From the NCBI RefSeq assembly GCF_040361435.1, contig NZ_APNL01000004.1:62001-126000 (forward strand): a stretch of 64,000 bases of DNA, in the 5' to 3' direction. The notes beneath the pieces were generated by a model, which saw only the letters and a program-made list of their open reading frames with translations, searched no databases and had not been told where the DNA came from. Position numbers and translations under genes: made by a program. The stretch comes from Salinisphaera sp002433465 (GTDB taxonomy: Bacteria; Pseudomonadota; Gammaproteobacteria; Nevskiales; Salinisphaeraceae). Below are positions 60,172 through 64,000 of the stretch, in pieces; the stretch's first letter is position 1, and each line of letters starts with the position of its first letter.

Positions 60172-61037
60172 GTCACGGGTTCCTTGACTGGCGAGGCGCT
60201 CGGTCGGTCAGCGGATTCGGGCTTGCTGCGCTCGTGGATGAAGCCGAAGCGCAACAGGATAAGCGTTGCCACAACGCTCATCATGGCGGCCGGTATCCAG
60301 GTAATCAGGCCGCCCAGCTGCTGGTCTACGATGGGCGAGATCGGAAAAGCCCGCCCGCAGACGGCATAGACGTCGTAGACGGTATCGGGCGCGAGCGCGA
60401 TATAGGCGCCCAGCGCGATCTGGGGCGGCATGACCGCCCACAGCACGATAATGCGCAGGCCGGTGGAGTAGGTGGTACGCGTGGTGCCCGGCGCGCGCGG
60501 GTCGAGCATGAACCACCAGAACAGCAGGCCATCGACCGCCATGGACAGGTTCATCAGCCAGTAGTCGCGGGCCGAAAGCATGGCAGTGAAATGGATCGAC
60601 GGCGTAAGCCAGAAATAGATCAGGCCGACGAACAGCAGTGCACTGATGAACGGGTGCTGCACAAAGCGGTAGCAGGCCGCGACCGGCGGTAGTTCGCCGA
60701 GCCCGCGCACGCCGCGATTGAGCCAGGCCGGCGCGCCGGCAGCGAGCACGGCGGTGGGCATGGACAGCGCGATCAGAAACGGCCCGAGATGATGCAGAAT
60801 CAGATGCTGGGCGCGATGGATGAAGAACATGTACTGCGCGTAGTAATCAACATGCGTCTGCATGACCACATACATGCTGATCAGCCCCAGGCCGAATGCG
60901 ATCGCCGGGGCGATATCGCGCAGACGGCGTCGGCGCGCCAGCCCGCGGGCGTAGCAGCATGCAACGATCGCGAATAGCGCGATAAGCAGCGGCTGCGGCT
61001 CCCAGGGCGTGAGCCAGAGAATGATCTCGTCCATCAT
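60168..61037 (-). CDS. ctaG: Caa3-type CtaG-like cytochrome oxidase assembly protein
   Basis: A 289-residue polytopic membrane protein of the CtaG (caa3 assembly) family, with about seven helices and conserved His, Tyr and Trp residues (FFIHRAQHLILHHLGPFL near residue 72, HPFISALLFVGLIYFWL). It starts with a double Met (MMDEIILWL). Coupled to the SCO gene downstream. Works at the plasma membrane in Cu delivery to cytochrome oxidase; this follows from the family. Confidence 0.9.
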   Translation of the reverse strand: MMDEIILWLTPWEPQPLLIALFAIVACCYARGLARRRRLRDIAPAIAFGLGLISMYVVMQTHVDYYAQYMFFIHRAQHLILHHLGPFLIALSMPTAVLAAGAPAWLNRGVRGLGELPPVAACYRFVQHPFISALLFVGLIYFWLTPSIHFTAMLSARDYWLMNLSMAVDGLLFWWFMLDPRAPGTTRTTYSTGLRIIVLWAVMPPQIALGAYIALAPDTVYDVYAVCGRAFPISPIVDQQLGGLITWIPAAMMSVVATLILLRFGFIHERSKPESADRPSASPVKEPVT

Positions 61038-61163
61038 GCCGTTGCCGGTTAAAGGGAATGCCGAAAGCGTGAAATGCGGGCCGGCCCGCTGGTTAGTCGC
61101 TCATTTTACGCACGGGCGTCGGAAAACGATGAAGCCGCGCAATCGCCGCGGCGCTGGCGCCGC

Positions 61164-61361
61164 TTACCAGTCGTCCTTTTCCCGTTGTTTTTCGCGCTCT
61201 TCCTCGGCCCATGCGTCCTTGTCGAGATCACGCAGCTTGCTGCGATCCACGTGCTTGAGATCTTCTCGGCTGGCGGCGATTTGTGTGCGCACCCAGTTGA
61301 CGATGCCGAACGCGGCCACGAGCAGCGCAAGTACGATCACGATCCAGATTACGGTGTTCAT
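61164..61361 (-). CDS. Small single-pass membrane protein of unknown function
   Basis: A 65-residue protein with an N-terminal helix (VIWIVIVLALLVAAFGIVNW) and a highly charged cytoplasmic tail rich in Lys, Asp and Glu (EEEREKQREKDDW). The repeat element starts a few bases before its start codon, so the original upstream signals may be lost. I recognise no family. It resembles accessory helices of oxidase or transporter complexes only in general form. Confidence 0.65.
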   Translation of the reverse strand: MNTVIWIVIVLALLVAAFGIVNWVRTQIAASREDLKHVDRSKLRDLDKDAWAEEEREKQREKDDW

Positions 61362-61363
61362 GG

Positions 61364-61641
61364 CTAGGGCCTGTTGACGCTTTATTCGGGTACGCGCCAA
61401 GCGCTGTTTGGCGGCAAGGTGAGGCGTAGTGGGCGCGGCGCCGTGTGTTCGCGCGGCGCGCCAGGGCACTGTATTGCCCGAAAACAGCGCTTGTCCAGAA
61501 GTGTTGTGTCGCCCATGAGAATCGAGGGCCTGTTAACGCTAACGCCAATCGTCGCGTTGCCTTCCGGAAATTCGCCAGCCGAGGCGAGATGTGGGGTGAG
61601 CCTAATGAACGACGCGGCGCTGCTATGCCGGGCGAATGGCT
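61364..61641. repeat. Two direct repeat ends of the dispersed family (copies 3 and 4)
   Basis: The stretch begins TAGGGCCTGTTGACGC (61364) and has a second, closely similar start AGGGCCTGTTAACGC near 61525, in the same orientation. The second copy matches the one at 30771-30856 over about 80 bases. An exact 12-bp inverted repeat CAAGCGCTGTTT/AAACAGCGCTTG (61398-61409, 61482-61493) lies between. It occupies the whole 280-base gap between two genes and contains no coding sequence I trust. Confidence 0.6.
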
Positions 61642-62394
61642 CTATAACCTCGCCAAGCGACGCATGATCGGGAAATAGGCGGCATAGGGCAGCCGCTGCA
61701 ACAGCTTGACCGAGTAGGAAAGGCGCCGCGGGAAGGTGATTTCGAAACGCTTGGCCTCCAGCCCGCGTCGAATACGCCGTGCTGCGTCCTCGACGTCGAT
61801 CATGAACGGCATGGGAAAGCGGTTCTTGTCGGTCATGGGGGTGCGTACGAAGCCGGGCGTAATCACGCTGATCGCGATGCCGTGACTTTCCAGATCGAGC
61901 TTTAGACCCTCGGCGAGGGCGATCATCGCGGCTTTGGAGGCGGAGTAGGGTGCCCCACCGGGCAGGCCGCGAAACCCGGCCACGCTCGCGGTCATGGCGA
62001 TCTGGCCGCGGCCGCGTTCGAGCATGCCGGGCAACACCGCGCCGATGCCGTTGACCGTACCGCCATAGTTGACGGTCATGCGGTCCTGCACATCGGCCGC
62101 ATCGAAGCGTGTGGCGTTGAACTGGCTGCCCACGCCGGCGTTGAGCACGGCGATATCGATCGGCCCCAGCTTTTGTTCGATTTCGACCACGACGCGCTCG
62201 TTGGCCTTCGTATCGGTTACGTCCAGCACGAAGGCATGAATGTCCTCGGGCGCGTCGGCGCGCAGGGCATCCAGTCGCTCGCGGTTGCGCCCGCTGGCGG
62301 CCACTCGCCAGCCGGCCGCGGCCATCTCCCGCGCCAGGGCTGCGCCGATGCCCGAGCTGGCGCCGGTGATCCAGATCAGCCCCTGCCTTTTCAT
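61642..62394 (-). CDS. Short-chain dehydrogenase/reductase (SDR)
   Basis: A classical SDR of 250 residues. The NAD(P) site is WITGASSGIGAALA, the NAG motif is VLNAGVGSQFN and the catalytic set is Ser in TASVAGF and Tyr-Lys in YSASKAA. It ends with a basic, hydrophobic segment (SVKLLQRLPYAAYFP) that may bind membranes. Translation overlaps the acyltransferase by four bases (ATGA), so lipid or fatty-acyl substrates are likely but not shown. Confidence 0.93.
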   Translation of the reverse strand: MKRQGLIWITGASSGIGAALAREMAAAGWRVAASGRNRERLDALRADAPEDIHAFVLDVTDTKANERVVVEIEQKLGPIDIAVLNAGVGSQFNATRFDAADVQDRMTVNYGGTVNGIGAVLPGMLERGRGQIAMTASVAGFRGLPGGAPYSASKAAMIALAEGLKLDLESHGIAISVITPGFVRTPMTDKNRFPMPFMIDVEDAARRIRRGLEAKRFEITFPRRLSYSVKLLQRLPYAAYFPIMRRLARL

Positions 62395-63326
62395 GCGCTC
62401 TTGCCGACCTGGCTGAACCGGGTAGCCGAACGCCGCGGGTCCTGCAGGGCAGCCACTTCGATATCCTTTTCAGCCCAGCGCTGTTCGAGCCACTGCTTGA
62501 AGCGCCGGCGGTAATCGGCATCGCCCATGTAATCGCCGGAGAGCAGGTCGCGGGGCACGTCGAGACGGCGTACCCGAATGACCACTTCGTCGATCCGCCC
62601 GCAGAGCATGTCCCAGAACTTCGGCTCCGGCGTGTTCACATAGGCCACGGTCATGTCGAGCACGCCGTCGAGCACATCGTGCATGGCATTGAGGGTAAAG
62701 GCGGTACCCCCGGCCTTGGGCGGCATCAGCGCTTCATAGGGCGAGTTCACCGCCCGGCGCTTGGCAGCGTTGGAGCGCGTGCCTTCGGCATAGTTGACGA
62801 TGGTGACCGGCCAGTCGCGAAAGGTCTCGCAGGAGCGGCGCACGGTTTCCATGTCGCGGGTACGCAGGGCCGGGTTCTTTTCGATCTCGGCCCGGCTATG
62901 GCGTTTCATGAACGGGAAATCCAGCGCCCAGCAGGCCATGCCGACGACCGGCAGCCAGCGCAGCTGTTCCTTGATGAAATAGCGCGGGAAGGGCAGTTGC
63001 GGCTCGATCACATGACAGAGCAGCATCACATCGGCCCAGCACTGATGATTGGAAATCACCACGTAGCGCCCGTGCGGGTCGTCGGGTACCTGTTGCTCGT
63101 AGCTGACCCGGGTCCGGCCCATGCCGAGAATGCAGGCGTTGATGCCGCGTGCCCACCAGCGCGCCACCCACAGCACCGCGTGCGTGGCCGGTTTTTTCAC
63201 CGCGGGCCAGGGCGCAAGCAGTTTGGCCAGGCTGGTCGGCAACAGGGGAATGAAGCCGAGCAGGGTGACCAGCACCATGCCGATGACGGCGATTACACCG
63301 CGAATGTTTTGTAGCGCGCGCTTCAT
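62391..63326 (-). CDS. PlsC-like 1-acylglycerol-3-phosphate acyltransferase (YihG-like)
   Basis: A 311-residue membrane acyltransferase. The catalytic HX4D motif is in ISNHQCWADVMLL and the acyl-binding motif is in NYAEGTRSN. The N-terminus has two predicted membrane segments (VIAVIGMVLVTLLGFIPLLPT). It resembles the E. coli YihG group of the PlsC family. Coupled to the SDR gene downstream. Confidence 0.93.
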   Translation of the reverse strand: MKRALQNIRGVIAVIGMVLVTLLGFIPLLPTSLAKLLAPWPAVKKPATHAVLWVARWWARGINACILGMGRTRVSYEQQVPDDPHGRYVVISNHQCWADVMLLCHVIEPQLPFPRYFIKEQLRWLPVVGMACWALDFPFMKRHSRAEIEKNPALRTRDMETVRRSCETFRDWPVTIVNYAEGTRSNAAKRRAVNSPYEALMPPKAGGTAFTLNAMHDVLDGVLDMTVAYVNTPEPKFWDMLCGRIDEVVIRVRRLDVPRDLLSGDYMGDADYRRRFKQWLEQRWAEKDIEVAALQDPRRSATRFSQVGKSA

Positions 63327-63418
63327 ACAGGCGTATTAGACGAATTTCGGACAACGAAGTCGGCAATGTAACGGTTGCCGATGACAAGGCCAAGCCAGCG
63401 GCACGCCGGGGCGGGCGT

Positions 63419-64000
63419 TCAGCGCGCCGAAAACTCGTGGACAGCGTCGACCAGCGCGGCGACGTGGTCGGGATTGACCTGTGGCGTCACGCCGTGGCCG
63501 AGGTTGAACACGTGCCCCGGGTGATCACCAAAACGGTTGAGCACGTCAGCCACGTTTTCACGGATGACCTCGGGCCTGGCATAGAGCATGGCCGGGTCGA
63601 GGTTGCCCTGCAGGGCAACCCGGTCGCCGACGCGTGCGCGCGCTTCGTCGATATCGATAGTCCAGTCCAGGCCGAGCGCATCGCAGCCGGTAGCGGCCAT
63701 GGCTTCCAGCCAAGGACCGCCGCCCTTGGTGAACAGGATCACGGGCACCTTGGTGCCGTCCGGGGCGTCCTCGAGCTGTTCGACGATGCGCTGCATGTAG
63801 GCCAGCGAGAATTCGCGATAGGCTGCGGGGGTCAGCACGCCGCCCCAGGTATCGAATATCTGCACCGCCTGCGCGCCGGCCGCGATCTGTGCATTGAGAT
63901 AGGCCGCGACCGAGCGCGCGAGAATATCCATGAGCTGATGCAGGGACGCCGGCGCGTTATACATCAGCGCCTTGATGTGCTGATAGTTTTTCGACGGGCC
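63419..64000 (-). CDS. hemE: Uroporphyrinogen decarboxylase HemE (5' end missing)
   Basis: Decarboxylates the four acetate groups of uroporphyrinogen III. The leftward frame is open to the right edge, so the N-terminus lies beyond 64000; about 193 C-terminal residues are present of roughly 355. Visible are GPSKNYQHIKALMYNAP at the edge, the segment QIFDTWGGVLTPAAY, then DWTIDIDEAR and QGNLDPAMLY, and the C-terminal FNLGHGVTPQVNPDH. An internal ATG at 63964 is not the true start. Confidence 0.95.
   Translation of the reverse strand, partial: GPSKNYQHIKALMYNAPASLHQLMDILARSVAAYLNAQIAAGAQAVQIFDTWGGVLTPAAYREFSLAYMQRIVEQLEDAPDGTKVPVILFTKGGGPWLEAMAATGCDALGLDWTIDIDEARARVGDRVALQGNLDPAMLYARPEVIRENVADVLNRFGDHPGHVFNLGHGVTPQVNPDHVAALVDAVHEFSAR

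Noticed and set aside
1..64000. Possible CRISPR arrays, tRNA or rRNA genes
   Set aside because: No regularly spaced direct repeats and no tRNA-like cloverleaf or rRNA sequence was seen anywhere in the window.

Overview
The window is one contiguous stretch of a GC-rich (about 65 percent in most genes, by eye) bacterial chromosome. It looks gammaproteobacterial. Supporting blocks are tsaD-folB-folK, lysM-dprA-smg-topA-tsaC-hemF, def-fmt-rsmB, trkA-trkH, hisB-H-A-F, hisI-hisE-tatABC and waaF-aroE. The individual proteins (an OxyR with both redox cysteines, ThrB of the aminoglycoside-phosphotransferase-like type, a HemB without the zinc cysteine cluster, Smg/DUF494) fit a deep-branching gammaproteobacterium. 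Salinisphaera or a Nevskiales/Xanthomonadales-like relative is my guess; it is an inference, not something the sequence proves. No rRNA, tRNA, CRISPR array, plasmid or phage module was recognised.

Layout. 1-2658 (+): the end of tsaD, then folB-folK and uppP. 2683-14191 (-): cca, slt, oxyR, hemF, tsaC, topA, smg, dprA and a LysM lipoprotein, interrupted between slt and oxyR by a 276-bp IS5-like miniature element (MITE). 14516-17961 (+): def-fmt-rsmB and a DJ-1/PfpI protein. 18033-26775 (-): a SIMPL protein, then nine co-directional genes trkA-trkH-TPR-thrB-dtd-hisB-hisH-hisA-hisF, read right to left. 26984-30129 (+): hisI-hisE-tatABC and a secreted EF-hand protein. 30228-31023 is a gene-poor stretch with a repeat. 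31078-35923 (-): a secreted helical protein, then an operon of a polytopic membrane protein, waaF, aroE, mntR and nfi. 36065-39686 (+): three overlapping GT4 glycosyltransferases. 39698-42182 (-): hemB, a WaaP-like kinase and a methyltransferase. 42291-48485: arsS, an ECF sigma/anti-sigma pair, a DUF547 protein, an alpha/beta hydrolase and glpK. 48539-53416: a glycan island with three GT2 enzymes, a free-standing asparagine-synthetase-like enzyme and a broken FkbM methyltransferase. 53487-61361: mdh, an operon of FAD oxidoreductase, DUF1365, Cfa and GPH transporter, then SCO-CtaG and a small membrane protein. 61642-64000 (-): an SDR, a PlsC-like acyltransferase and the C-terminal part of hemE.

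Functional themes. Housekeeping functions dominate: t6A tRNA modification (tsaD, tsaC), folate, histidine (six genes), heme (hemF, hemB, hemE), initiation-protein maturation (def, fmt), Tat export and potassium uptake. The cell-envelope theme is strong: uppP, slt, the LysM protein, waaF, a WaaP-like kinase, three GT4 and three GT2 enzymes, an AsnB-like amidotransferase and a decayed FkbM gene suggest that LPS core or surface-glycan decoration is the variable part of this region. The lipid theme is Cfa with its FAD and DUF1365 partners, plus the acyltransferase.

The most unusual material is the MITE with an exact TTAG target duplication ending at the oxyR stop codon, a second dispersed repeat family with AGGGCCTGTTRAC ends, the glycan island and its double-frameshifted FkbM gene, an uncharacterised 10-helix membrane protein coupled to waaF, and the FAD-DUF1365-Cfa-transporter operon with a palindrome just upstream. 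I found no clear wholly new defence or mobile system.
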